The translations under genes were made by a program, and so were the position numbers. DNA of 64,000 nt, taken from contig NZ_KI912105.1 of NCBI RefSeq assembly GCF_000517065.1, positions 1,410,405-1,474,404 on the forward strand, in the 5' to 3' direction. The notes beneath the pieces are model-generated. The model searched no databases and was not told where the DNA came from. It worked only from the letters and a program-made list of their open reading frames with translations. The stretch comes from Alkaliflexus imshenetskii DSM 15055. Lineage in GTDB: Bacteria; Bacteroidota; Bacteroidia; Bacteroidales; Marinilabiliaceae. This document shows, piece after piece, positions 45,700-53,444 of the stretch (position 1 is its first letter; each line of letters opens with the position of its first letter).

Positions 45700-46041
45700 T
45701 TGAGAATTACAAATAAACATATTCTTGGTAAATTAATACGAAAAAATTGAGGAAACTCAAAACTACAAATCTCAATAGAACAATTGATTTCATACATTGA
45801 GGAAAGTGATTGGAAAACACCTCATGACTTGACCCAAATACGACCTGATGCTGATTGTGTTTATGGAGGAGAATTTTATTTCTTCAATATTAATATACAT
45901 AGAACGTTGATTTTAATTGAATTTGAAGAAAATGGAGATGCAACGATTGTTTGGGCAGGAAGTCATGATGATTACGAACATACTTTTAAAAACAATAGGA
46001 ACGTAATTAAAAAGTGGTTGAGAGAAAACAATTGGATTTAA
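45700..46041 (+). pseudogene. higB: HigB-family toxin with in-frame stop codon
   Basis: The 85-residue open part from the TTG at 45784 matches the body of HigB-type mRNA interferases: W-K-T-P early (SDWKTPHDL), DADCVYGGEFYFFNI, and IVWAGSHDDYEHTF in place of the usual GTHAEYDKI. Reading the same frame upstream gives a typical HigB N terminus, TTG-initiated with RITNKHILGKLIRKN, but codon 17 (45748-45750) is TGA. The full unit would be about 113 codons. The toxin thus seems inactivated by one nonsense change, unless a shorter protein from the internal TTG still works. The antitoxin gene 11 bases downstream is intact. The stretch is AT-rich compared with its neighbours. Confidence 0.65.
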
Positions 46042-46052
46042 AAACTGCAGCA

Positions 46053-46604
46053 ATGAAAGATATTCTTGACATAAAGGAAGTTGTTAAAATTGAAAAATTA
46101 GAGAATGAATACGATTTGGAAAAAGCATCTTTACTTGAACGTAAGTTGCGTTTAATGACAGAGGAAAATCCAGACTTAAAACCAATTCGTAAAAAACTTC
46201 GTGATTTGATTAAAGCATACGAAGATGAAAAATGGTCTGATTTTGATAAAATTACTGATTCACAACTTGAAGAGTCAAACAAAGCAGAAGAGATTGTGAA
46301 TTATGAACAAAAATTTATTACTAAGCGAAAAGAAACTATTAGAAAAAGACTCAAAGCCTACGATATGACTCAACAAGATTTAGGTTTAATCTTAAATCAC
46401 CCCAAATCTTATATGAGCGAATTAATTAATGGCGTATCTCAATTTACATTAAAGGATTTGGTAATTATCCACAGGCTTCTAAAAATCAATTTAGACATTC
46501 TAATTCCTACGTTCCTTCAATCTGAAACAAGAGACAGAATAAAAGATTCGATTGAAAAATTAAACAAGCCCAAGCTGAAATTGAGAAAGACAGAATTAGT
46601 TTAA
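46053..46604 (+). CDS. higA: HigA-like antitoxin, XRE family
   Basis: The 183-residue protein has a charged helical N-terminal part (about 1-95) and a Cro/C1 helix-turn-helix at about 97-155 (IRKRLKAYDMTQQDLGLILN, with SYMSELINGVSQFTLKDLVI). Such antitoxins neutralise HigB and repress the operon. I chose the ATG at 46053; the frame is open from a GTG at 46014 that would overlap higB. An antitoxin outliving its toxin can persist as a repressor or as an anti-addiction factor; which holds here is unknown. Confidence 0.8.
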   Translation: MKDILDIKEVVKIEKLENEYDLEKASLLERKLRLMTEENPDLKPIRKKLRDLIKAYEDEKWSDFDKITDSQLEESNKAEEIVNYEQKFITKRKETIRKRLKAYDMTQQDLGLILNHPKSYMSELINGVSQFTLKDLVIIHRLLKINLDILIPTFLQSETRDRIKDSIEKLNKPKLKLRKTELV

Positions 46605-46730
46605 AAATAAGAAGCGAATTCATCGCAGCTAGTCTCTTGCTGCGCACAACGAAAAAATAAACACCCGGAGTACCAGACATAGCAACACCATCTCTACATA
46701 AAATTAACCCAACCAAAACCTCGGTTTTTC

Positions 46731-46760
46731 TTTCCAGATAAATAACTTTCACTATTTTTG
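46731..46760 (+). promoter_or_regulatory. Promoter of the first cobalamin riboswitch transcript
   Basis: TATTTTTG (46753-46760) matches the -7 consensus. TTTC (46731-46734) lies 18 bases upstream in place of TTTG. The transcript would start just before the aptamer. Confidence 0.5.
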
Positions 46761-46771
46761 CTGCATTAATA

Positions 46772-46944
46772 ATTGGTGGATTTCCCCTTTTCAGGGGAAA
46801 CCTTAATATGGGAATCCGGTGTAAATCCGGAGCTGTACCCGCAGCTGTAAGTCCTTTTCAGGGTTTTTGAAATCTTTTGCCACTGTTCCGGTGTATCGGG
46901 ATGGGAAGGCTCAAAAACCGGGACGAGTCAGAAGACCTGCCAAT
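46772..46944 (+). promoter_or_regulatory. Cobalamin riboswitch 1
   Basis: The aptamer has the conserved core words AATCCGGTG, GAGCTGTACCCGCAGCTGTA, the GCCACTG B12-box region, GGGAAGGC and GACGAGTCAGAAGACCTGCC. ATTGG (46772-46776) and CCAAT (46940-46944) can close P1. It precedes the PP-loop ATPase and btuFCD genes and should lower their expression when adenosylcobalamin is plentiful. The region from 46945 to 47031 is presumably the expression platform; I see no clear terminator there. The rest of the 46605-47031 gap holds nothing else. Confidence 0.93.
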
Positions 46945-47031
46945 CAATCTAATGTTTTATCCGAACTTCGGGGAAAAAGTTTGAGAGTAATTACTATTCC
47001 ATTTTTTTCGTGAAGGCTTAACCGTTTTCTA

Positions 47032-47685
47032 ATGAAAGCTTTTTCTTCGTGGAGCGGCGGCAAGGACTGTATGTATGCCTTGCACCGTTTTCTAAAGGAC
47101 TACCCCAACGGGGTACATACCTTACTCAATATGTGCGATGCCTCGGGCGACTATTCCGGCTCGCATGGCATCCCATCTGCTTTGATAAAAGAACAGGCCA
47201 CCTGCATGAATCTACCACTGTTTCAGCAGCCAACATCGCGTCAGGATTATGAACAGCAGTTTAAACTGGCCATCGCAAAACTGAAAGAACAGGGCGTTGA
47301 CTCAGGTATTTTTGGCGACATCTACCTGCAAGCGCACCGCGACTGGATTGAGCGTGTGTGCAGCGAATGCGGCATTGTTCCGATATTTCCGCTATGGGGT
47401 GAGGATACCGCATCTCTGCTAAAATCCTTCATCGACGAGGGCTTTAAAGCCATCACGGTGGCTGTAAAGAGTGACGCACTTGCCGACCACTGGCTCGACC
47501 GCCAACTGGATCTCTCTTTTTACAACGATATCTGCCGTTTAGAAGGAATTGACCCATGTGCCGAGCAGGGCGAATACCACACATTTGTATTCGATGGCCC
47601 GCTTTTCCAAAAGCCGGTAGCATTTACCCGAAAAAACAGATATCACGAAAACGGTCACTTGTTCCTCTCCATCCGCAACCTCTAA
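47032..47685 (+). CDS. PP-loop ATP pyrophosphatase of the diphthine-ammonia ligase (Dph6) family
   Basis: The 217-residue protein opens with FSSWSGGKDCMYAL, the PP-loop of adenylating N-type ATP pyrophosphatases (with Cys where Ser is usual), and carries DSGIFGDIYLQAHRDWIERV, FPLWGEDT and GEYHTFVFDGPLF, all typical of the Dph6/MJ0570 family. In eukaryotes and archaea this enzyme amidates diphthine on EF2; bacteria make no diphthamide, so another amidation or ligation is expected. It is the first gene after cobalamin riboswitch 1 and 12 bases before btuF, which ties it to corrinoid use. A direct role on a corrinoid carboxylate is my inference only. Confidence 0.85.
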   Translation: MKAFSSWSGGKDCMYALHRFLKDYPNGVHTLLNMCDASGDYSGSHGIPSALIKEQATCMNLPLFQQPTSRQDYEQQFKLAIAKLKEQGVDSGIFGDIYLQAHRDWIERVCSECGIVPIFPLWGEDTASLLKSFIDEGFKAITVAVKSDALADHWLDRQLDLSFYNDICRLEGIDPCAEQGEYHTFVFDGPLFQKPVAFTRKNRYHENGHLFLSIRNL

Positions 47686-47697
47686 AATCACAAAAAA

Positions 47698-48513
47698 ATG
47701 AAAACCCTCTTAGCCTGGATATTGCTGTTTATCTCCATCGCATCTGTAACGTCACAGAAAATTGAGCGCATCATCTCACTCGCACCCTCATTAACAAAAA
47801 GCATCTACTATCTGGAAGCGGCAGACAAACTCATGGGGCACACCTCTTTTTGCCACATCGCCAAAAGCGACAACAAAGAGATGGTAGCCACTGCGGTGAA
47901 AGTAAACATAGAAAAAGTGGTATCCATGCGGCCCGACCTGGTGATAGCTACCACCATTACCAATCCTGAAACCATTGCCATGCTCCGAAAGGCCGGTCTG
48001 CGAGTAGAGGTATTCAGCACGCCAAAATCGTTTGACGAGATTTGCACACAGTTCGTCAATCTGGGAACTATTCTTGGAAAGGACGAAAAAGCCAATGCCA
48101 TTGTAGCAGATGCCAAAAAGCAGGTTGCGGGAATAAGAGCACAGAAACGCTCGTCCGACCCATTGCGATTCTTTATTCAGATTGGTGCCAAACCGCTTTA
48201 TGCCGTTTTGGAAAATACTTTTATGAATGATTACATCACCTTTCTGGGCGGTAAGAACATCGCCGACGGACTTACACGCGGCACCCTCACAAGAGAGTAT
48301 GTGCTTGTGAATAAGCCCGACGTAATTGTGGTGGTAACCATGGGCATAGTGGGCGACGAAGAGGTGAAAACCTGGCGCAGCTATGCACATCTGCCGGCAG
48401 TTAGCAATAATAGGGTATTCATTGTTGAGTCTGATATGGCCTGCACGCCCACACCACCTGACTTTTTGAAAACACTGCAGATTCTTAACGAACTGATAGC
48501 ACAAACCCACTAA
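47698..48513 (+). CDS. btuF: Cobalamin-type ABC transporter substrate-binding protein
   Basis: The 271-residue periplasmic protein has a signal peptide (LLAWILLFISIASVTS) and the two-lobed class III fold of BtuF/FhuD: RIISLAPSLTKSIYYLEAADKLMGHT, RPDLVIATTITNPETIAML, then a long helix and the C lobe ending with CTPTPPDFLKTLQILNEL. It would capture corrinoids for the BtuCD importer encoded next. Siderophore-binding relatives look similar, but the B12 riboswitch makes a corrinoid ligand much more likely. Confidence 0.88.
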   Translation: MKTLLAWILLFISIASVTSQKIERIISLAPSLTKSIYYLEAADKLMGHTSFCHIAKSDNKEMVATAVKVNIEKVVSMRPDLVIATTITNPETIAMLRKAGLRVEVFSTPKSFDEICTQFVNLGTILGKDEKANAIVADAKKQVAGIRAQKRSSDPLRFFIQIGAKPLYAVLENTFMNDYITFLGGKNIADGLTRGTLTREYVLVNKPDVIVVVTMGIVGDEEVKTWRSYAHLPAVSNNRVFIVESDMACTPTPPDFLKTLQILNELIAQTH

Positions 48514-48525
48514 CCCAATATCGTG

Positions 48526-49542
48526 ATGAGTAAACCCATTCATCAATTAATGTTTATTGGCGGTCAGTTGGTGGTTTTGTTAGTGGTGGTTCTGGCATCC
48601 ATCGCCACAGGTGAAGCCAACATCCCCATTTCCCAGACACCTGAAATTGTGCGCTCAGGTGAAGGGACCGAGTATTTCATTCTCACGCAGATTCGCCTGC
48701 CACGCATCATTCTGGCGTTTGCCGTGGGTGGCGCATTAAGTCTATCGGGAACCATTTTACAAGGTGTATTCCGCAACCCACTGGTAGAGCCCTACACGCT
48801 TGGCATTTCCGGTGGAGCCGCCTTTGGTGTGGCACTGGCCATTGTAGGCGGACTGCACCTTACCGGGCATGGATACATGCTGCCATTGGCTGGATTCTCG
48901 GGTGCGGCAGTCACCATTTTCATGGTGGGCATACTTGGATTTCTGCGTGGCGGCGCCGATATAACCCGCATGTTGCTCATCGGGGTGATGATAAGTTTTG
49001 TGGCCTCCTCGTCCATGATGTTTCTGATGTCGGTGACCACAGCCGAAAATCTGCATGGCATCATATTCTGGATTATGGGCTCGCTGGATGAACCCAACCA
49101 TCACCTGATAAAAGTGGCCACAATCACCTCGATAATAGGACTTGCCGGAAGCTACCTGTTCGTTAACCAGCTCAACGCGCTGCAGCTGGGAAAAAACAAA
49201 GCCACGCACCTGGGCATTAACACCACGCTTTCGGTAAGGATACTGTTTATTGTGGCGTCGCTGCTTACCGGAGTTTGTGTGTCGGTGGCAGGCGTGATAG
49301 GATTTGTAGGCCTAGCCGTTCCACATATCATCCGGCTAATGACCGGTGGCGACCACCGCCTGTTGCTCGTCAGCTCTTTTCTGGGCGGAAGCATCTTTCT
49401 CATTGCCTGCGACATACTGGCACGCACCGTGATATCGCCCAACGAACTGCCCATTGGGGTTATTACCGGCATCATTGGCGGTTTTGTGTTTATGATTGTG
49501 TTGAACAAATCGCGAATCCAAAAAGAGCATCATGGCAAATAA
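48526..49542 (+). CDS. btuC: Cobalamin-type ABC transporter permease (FecCD family)
   Basis: The 338-residue inner-membrane protein has about ten hydrophobic segments with family motifs RLPRIILAFAVGGALSLSG, FRNPLVEPYTLGISGGAAFG, GVCVSVAGVIGFVGLAVPHI and the C-terminal DILARTVISPNELPIGVITG. It forms the channel for corrinoid import with BtuD. The start is the ATG at 48526, not the preceding GTG. It overlaps btuD by 11 bases. Confidence 0.92.
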   Translation: MSKPIHQLMFIGGQLVVLLVVVLASIATGEANIPISQTPEIVRSGEGTEYFILTQIRLPRIILAFAVGGALSLSGTILQGVFRNPLVEPYTLGISGGAAFGVALAIVGGLHLTGHGYMLPLAGFSGAAVTIFMVGILGFLRGGADITRMLLIGVMISFVASSSMMFLMSVTTAENLHGIIFWIMGSLDEPNHHLIKVATITSIIGLAGSYLFVNQLNALQLGKNKATHLGINTTLSVRILFIVASLLTGVCVSVAGVIGFVGLAVPHIIRLMTGGDHRLLLVSSFLGGSIFLIACDILARTVISPNELPIGVITGIIGGFVFMIVLNKSRIQKEHHGK

Positions 49543-50413
49543 CTACCTCGCGCTAAACTCTATCAGTTGCGGCTATGGAAAAAGTTTCAACCTGAATGGA
49601 ATCAGCCTCTCTGTTGCAAGAGGCGCATTTGCCGGCATCATTGGCCCAAACGGCTCGGGAAAAACAACACTTTTCAAAGGTATTTCGGGCATTCTGCCCA
49701 TAAAGAAAGGCAGCATTTGTTTATCGGGCGTGCCACTTGAAAGCATGAAACTGCGCGAGAAAGCACGTAAAATGGCCGTCGTCTCTCAATTTCCGGAAGG
49801 TACAGACATGACGGTGCAGGATTATGTGCTGCTGGGCAGATTGCCCCACCGCAATGCTTTCAACTTTTTGGAATCGGCACGCGACAAAGTATTGGCCAGA
49901 AAATACATGCGGCTCACGGGCATCTATCATTACAGAGAAAAACAGATGTCGCAGCTGAGTGGTGGCGAGCAGCAACTGGCAGCCATAGCGCAGGCGCTCA
50001 CACAAGAGCCCGAACTGCTGTTGCTGGACGAGCCCACATCGCACCTCGACATTAACCACCAGATGCAGATGCTCAACCTCATCCAATCTCTAAATAAAGA
50101 ACTGAATCTTACTGTCTTGATGATAATTCACGACCTGAATCTGGCTGCAGAATATTGCGACCAGCTTATTCTCATCAACGATGGCAAAATTTATACACAG
50201 GGAACACCAGCCGAAGTGCTCACATTTCAAAATATTGAAGCAGTTTACAATGCCGTCGTCATCGCACAAACCAATCCCTTATCGGGAAAGCCTGTGATAT
50301 TTCCGGTATCGGGAAACATCCTGAAAACCCATCGCACCGACATAAACAACCACCATAAAACAATGACCGACAATAGATTATTCAATCAATCAAATAATAA
50401 TCATAAACAATAG
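49532..50413 (+). CDS. btuD: Cobalamin-type ABC transporter ATP-binding protein
   Basis: The 293-residue ATPase has Walker A (GPNGSGKTT), Q-loop (VVSQF), signature LSGGEQQLAAIAQAL, Walker B LLLLDEP and the switch His (IIHDLN). It powers BtuC. After the normal end near KPVIFPVSG it carries an extra tail of about 40 residues rich in Asn and His (HRTDINNHHKTMTDN, NQSNNNHKQ), whose purpose is unknown. The gene ends just before the promoter of the second riboswitch transcript. Confidence 0.93.
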   Translation: MANNYLALNSISCGYGKSFNLNGISLSVARGAFAGIIGPNGSGKTTLFKGISGILPIKKGSICLSGVPLESMKLREKARKMAVVSQFPEGTDMTVQDYVLLGRLPHRNAFNFLESARDKVLARKYMRLTGIYHYREKQMSQLSGGEQQLAAIAQALTQEPELLLLDEPTSHLDINHQMQMLNLIQSLNKELNLTVLMIIHDLNLAAEYCDQLILINDGKIYTQGTPAEVLTFQNIEAVYNAVVIAQTNPLSGKPVIFPVSGNILKTHRTDINNHHKTMTDNRLFNQSNNNHKQ

Positions 50414-50423
50414 CAATATAAAA

Positions 50424-50452
50424 TTGCATGTAAATATAAAATGTTATATTTG
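50424..50452 (+). promoter_or_regulatory. Promoter of the second cobalamin riboswitch transcript
   Basis: TTG (50424-50426) is followed after 18 bases by TATATTTG (50445-50452), matching the -7 consensus fully. The start site would fall at the beginning of the aptamer. Confidence 0.72.
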
Positions 50453-50460
50453 CACCAGAT

Positions 50461-50646
50461 TTGGTTTCCTGAAGTGCATGCCGCTTTAGGATTAAAAGGG
50501 AATCCGGTGATTCTGCAAAGAAAATTCCGGAGCTGTACCCGCAGCTGTAAGTTCTATTAAAAGGTTTTTGAAACACTCATGCCACTTTCCCGATTTATCG
50601 GGATGGGAAGGCCTCAAAAACCGGAACGAGCCAGAAGACCTGCCAA
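50461..50646 (+). promoter_or_regulatory. Cobalamin riboswitch 2
   Basis: The aptamer contains GGGAATCCGGTG, GGAGCTGTACCCGCAGCTGTA, GCCACT, GGGATGGGAAGGC and GAGCCAGAAGACCTGCC. TTGG (50461-50464) and CCAA (50643-50646) can pair as P1. The core closely resembles riboswitch 1, but the peripheral arms differ. It precedes btuB and the cobalamin synthesis genes. The 385-base gap also holds the promoter and a hairpin before btuB. Confidence 0.93.
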
Positions 50647-50755
50647 TGTCAACCAATGAATCATAGCTTTCGGGATAAAAGCGATGTGATTGATTTATCA
50701 GTCAATTCCTCATGTTCCATTTGGCAGCCCGGGCACATTCCGGAACGTCCGAAAG

Positions 50756-50788
50756 TTTATGGTTAATAACTTTTTATTAAACCATAAA
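50756..50788 (+). promoter_or_regulatory. Hairpin just upstream of btuB, possible expression platform
   Basis: TTTATGGTTAATAA (50756-50769) pairs with TTATTAAACCATAAA (50774-50788) with one extra A, and the hairpin ends 10 bases before the btuB ATG. It could hide the ribosome-binding region under control of the riboswitch 110 bases upstream. This is inferred from position. Confidence 0.5.
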
Positions 50789-50798
50789 TTTAAAAGAG

Positions 50799-52961
50799 AT
50801 GCAAAAAGCAATTCTGTCGCTATTCTTATGCCTCATTGTGTCATCGGCAATAGCAGAAAACGAAGGCGACACCCTACGTCACTACCACATCAGCGAAGTA
50901 ACCGTTGCCACTTCACGTACCAACGCCAAACTCAAAGATTTACCGCAAAAAATTGAAGTCATCGACCAGTCCGTTATCAGCATGTCGCCAGCCACCAACG
51001 TGGCCGACCTGCTCAAGAGCGTGACCAATCTGGACATCATTCAATACCCCGGTGTGTCATCATCGTTCGGGATGCGCGGCTTTTCGCCCAGCGCCCATTC
51101 TCGCAGTTACACGCTCATCCTCATAAACGGCGTGCCATCGGCCACCACCAATGCAGCAGCCTTCCCAATGGCAGCCATCGACCGCATAGAAGTGATAAAA
51201 GGACCACTCTCGGCACTCTATGGTTCCGATGCGATGGGTGGTGTTATCAACATCATCACCAAAGAAGCCGGTAGTGACAGAGCCAACGGCCAAATAAGCC
51301 TTACAGCAGGCACGTTTGGCACCCAGCGCATTGCTGCCGACGTATCAGCTCCACTCACTTCTGCCTCATCTTTCAGACTTGGATTTTCGAAAAACGAGCA
51401 AAACAGCAACTACCGCATTGGCAAAAGAAACATCCTGAGCCAACCGGAACTGTCGGAGCTTATCCTCGACAAAAAATCATTCGGCGATGTGATGCTCAAC
51501 TCGAAATATACCACCCACGATTTCACGGGACAAATCAATACACGCATCAACAACAAGTGGAAAACCAGTCTGGATGTGATTTATTTCGGAGCCGACGACA
51601 TTGAAACCCCAGGCAACTATTGGGGCAGCTACGGACAAAGCAAAAAGGATATCAACCGCCTGAATCTCGCTGGAAATGTCAGCGCCAATTATGAGCGTCA
51701 TAAACTTTCGCTGAGCCCTTATTTTGGTTCGCAAAACACCCGCAACTACTCCAACAACAGCGAAACAGGATACGTAAGTCTCGACAGCGACATCCGTGAA
51801 TTTGGTCTGCGGATGCACGACAACATCGGTCTGGGATTCATGAATCTGTTGGTTGGTGCCGATGTGGATGTGTATGAATACCGCTCTGACCGCTTCAGTG
51901 GAAAAGGCACACCGGCCAATCCCTATCAGCCCGATTACAACCACCGGAAAATTGCCGGACTGGTGCAGGCTTCCAGAACCATCAGTCAACTGCAACTGAA
52001 TGCAGGTGGCCGTTTTGACCAGATATCCTATGAACTGTTGGCTAACGATATGCTCAACTCGCAGAAAGGGAGCGAAACCTACAACACCTTCAACCCATCC
52101 GTTGGCATTAAGTACAATCTGCCACTGAACTTTGCCATAAAAGCCAGTTACGGAACCGGTTTCTCAGTGCCCGATGCTTTCAAGGTAGCCGGAAATTACA
52201 GCGTGTCGGAATATTTTCCGGCCTGGGATTTTTGGTGGGTTAAAAATTACGAAGGCAACCCCGACCTGAAACCGGAAAAATCGAACACCATGGATTTGGG
52301 ACTGAGTTTTACCAGCAGCAACCGTTTCTTCAGCGGCGACATCACTTGGTTTAAAACCCGCCATGACGATAAAATTGTTGAATACACCTTTAAACGAAAC
52401 AACGAACAGGGAGAAGAGATTACCATCACCTCCTACAAAAATGCCGACAAAAGCAATCACGAAGGTATTGAACTGATGGGCGCAGCAAACTTTGGAACCC
52501 TGTTCGACAACCGCTTTAAACTGGAACTCTACAGCAACTTTACCTTCATGCTTAATTATACCTTTGATGAGACAAAGGCCGATGTAACCACCACTTATGA
52601 CATGCTCTACGTTCGCAAAAGCAATGGCTCATTCGGTATTTTGTTTGATAACTACAATGGCTTTCAAACACGAATAAATGGCAGATACATTGGCAACAGA
52701 CTTGAGAAGGACAGCTTCTCGGCTCTAAGGCCAAACATTACAGCCGACCACTACCACACCAAAGGTGGATATGAAGCAAAAGACAAAATACTTGAGTTGC
52801 CGAACCACATTGTGTTCGACTGGTCGGTGTATTACACCTACGCCGGCAATAAGCGATTTGGCATAGGCGTATCGAACCTGCTGGACGAGAATTATTCAGA
52901 AAAAGATGGCTACAACATGCCCGGACGCATGGTAACAGGAAGCTTCAGTTTTCTGTTTTAA
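50799..52961 (+). CDS. btuB: TonB-dependent receptor, BtuB-type
   Basis: The 720-residue outer-membrane receptor has a signal peptide (LSLFLCLIVSSAIA), a TonB-box-like stretch (ISEVTVATS), a plug domain (about 45-160, with VADLLKSVTNLDI, RGFSPSAHSRSYTLILINGV and GPLSALYGSDAMGGVINI) and a barrel ending in GSFSFLF. It lacks the carboxypeptidase-like domain of the receptor at 8525-10867. Control by cobalamin riboswitch 2 and the gene order support corrinoids as its substrate. It works with BtuFCD across the inner membrane. Family is certain; the ligand comes from context. Confidence 0.92.
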   Translation: MQKAILSLFLCLIVSSAIAENEGDTLRHYHISEVTVATSRTNAKLKDLPQKIEVIDQSVISMSPATNVADLLKSVTNLDIIQYPGVSSSFGMRGFSPSAHSRSYTLILINGVPSATTNAAAFPMAAIDRIEVIKGPLSALYGSDAMGGVINIITKEAGSDRANGQISLTAGTFGTQRIAADVSAPLTSASSFRLGFSKNEQNSNYRIGKRNILSQPELSELILDKKSFGDVMLNSKYTTHDFTGQINTRINNKWKTSLDVIYFGADDIETPGNYWGSYGQSKKDINRLNLAGNVSANYERHKLSLSPYFGSQNTRNYSNNSETGYVSLDSDIREFGLRMHDNIGLGFMNLLVGADVDVYEYRSDRFSGKGTPANPYQPDYNHRKIAGLVQASRTISQLQLNAGGRFDQISYELLANDMLNSQKGSETYNTFNPSVGIKYNLPLNFAIKASYGTGFSVPDAFKVAGNYSVSEYFPAWDFWWVKNYEGNPDLKPEKSNTMDLGLSFTSSNRFFSGDITWFKTRHDDKIVEYTFKRNNEQGEEITITSYKNADKSNHEGIELMGAANFGTLFDNRFKLELYSNFTFMLNYTFDETKADVTTTYDMLYVRKSNGSFGILFDNYNGFQTRINGRYIGNRLEKDSFSALRPNITADHYHTKGGYEAKDKILELPNHIVFDWSVYYTYAGNKRFGIGVSNLLDENYSEKDGYNMPGRMVTGSFSFLF

Positions 52962-52983
52962 AAACTTGACTTGTTAACCCCTC

Positions 52984-53021
52984 GCCGGATGGCTCGATTT
53001 TTTAAAATTGAGTCATCCGGC
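52984..53021 (+). other. Stem-loop between btuB and the DUF4430 gene
   Basis: GCCGGATGGCTC (52984-52995) pairs with GAGTCATCCGGC (53010-53021), 12 bp with one G-U pair and a 14-base AT-rich loop. No T tract follows, so it looks like an RNA-processing or stability hairpin within the operon rather than a terminator. Confidence 0.55.
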
Positions 53022-53036
53022 ATTAACACAAAAAAT

Positions 53037-53435
53037 ATGAACCTAAAAAAAACACCTCTGCTCATTTCCTTTCTTATTATCTTATCTTCGGCCTGGACGC
53101 TGGGAAATGAACCAAAAAATGCCGACAAAACCGAGACGGTTAAAGTCATCATCAGCGGCCAAACCAACATGCCCCAAAAGGAGATAACCGTAGCCTGGCG
53201 CGAAGGTCTTACAGCACTCACCGCGCTGCAACAAGCCGCCACCGTATCAACCCATCCGGTTGGCAATTATGTTTTTGTAAACACCATCAATGACATCAAA
53301 AGCGAAAGAGGCGTAACAGCCTGGTACTATACGGTAAACGACCTTTCCACGGGTACGCTCGCCATCAATTTTCCGGTTAAGCCGGGCGATGTCATAAACT
53401 GGATTTTTAAAGAAGATGTTTGTTCACCACGATAA
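53037..53435 (+). CDS. DUF4430 (transcobalamin C-terminal-like) exported protein
   Basis: The 132-residue protein has a signal peptide (LLISFLIILSSAWTLG) and one small domain: VKVIISGQTNMPQKEITVAW, LTALTALQQAA, GVTAWYYTVND and the C-terminal PGDVINWIF. This fits DUF4430, a fold known as the C-terminal domain of animal intrinsic factor and transcobalamin, which contacts the corrin ring. I chose the ATG at 53037 because the longer frame starts inside the btuB-side hairpin. Placed between btuB and cobU under a cobalamin riboswitch, it is a good candidate for a periplasmic or surface corrinoid-binding protein. No lipobox is seen. Confidence 0.8.
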   Translation: MNLKKTPLLISFLIILSSAWTLGNEPKNADKTETVKVIISGQTNMPQKEITVAWREGLTALTALQQAATVSTHPVGNYVFVNTINDIKSERGVTAWYYTVNDLSTGTLAINFPVKPGDVINWIFKEDVCSPR

Positions 53436-53444
53436 CCAAATGCC

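Noticed and set aside
47791-48546. Long open frame antisense to btuF (about 250 codons)
   Set aside because: It lies wholly opposite a well-supported gene and its translation is rich in His, Cys and Tyr with no domain; a shadow frame.
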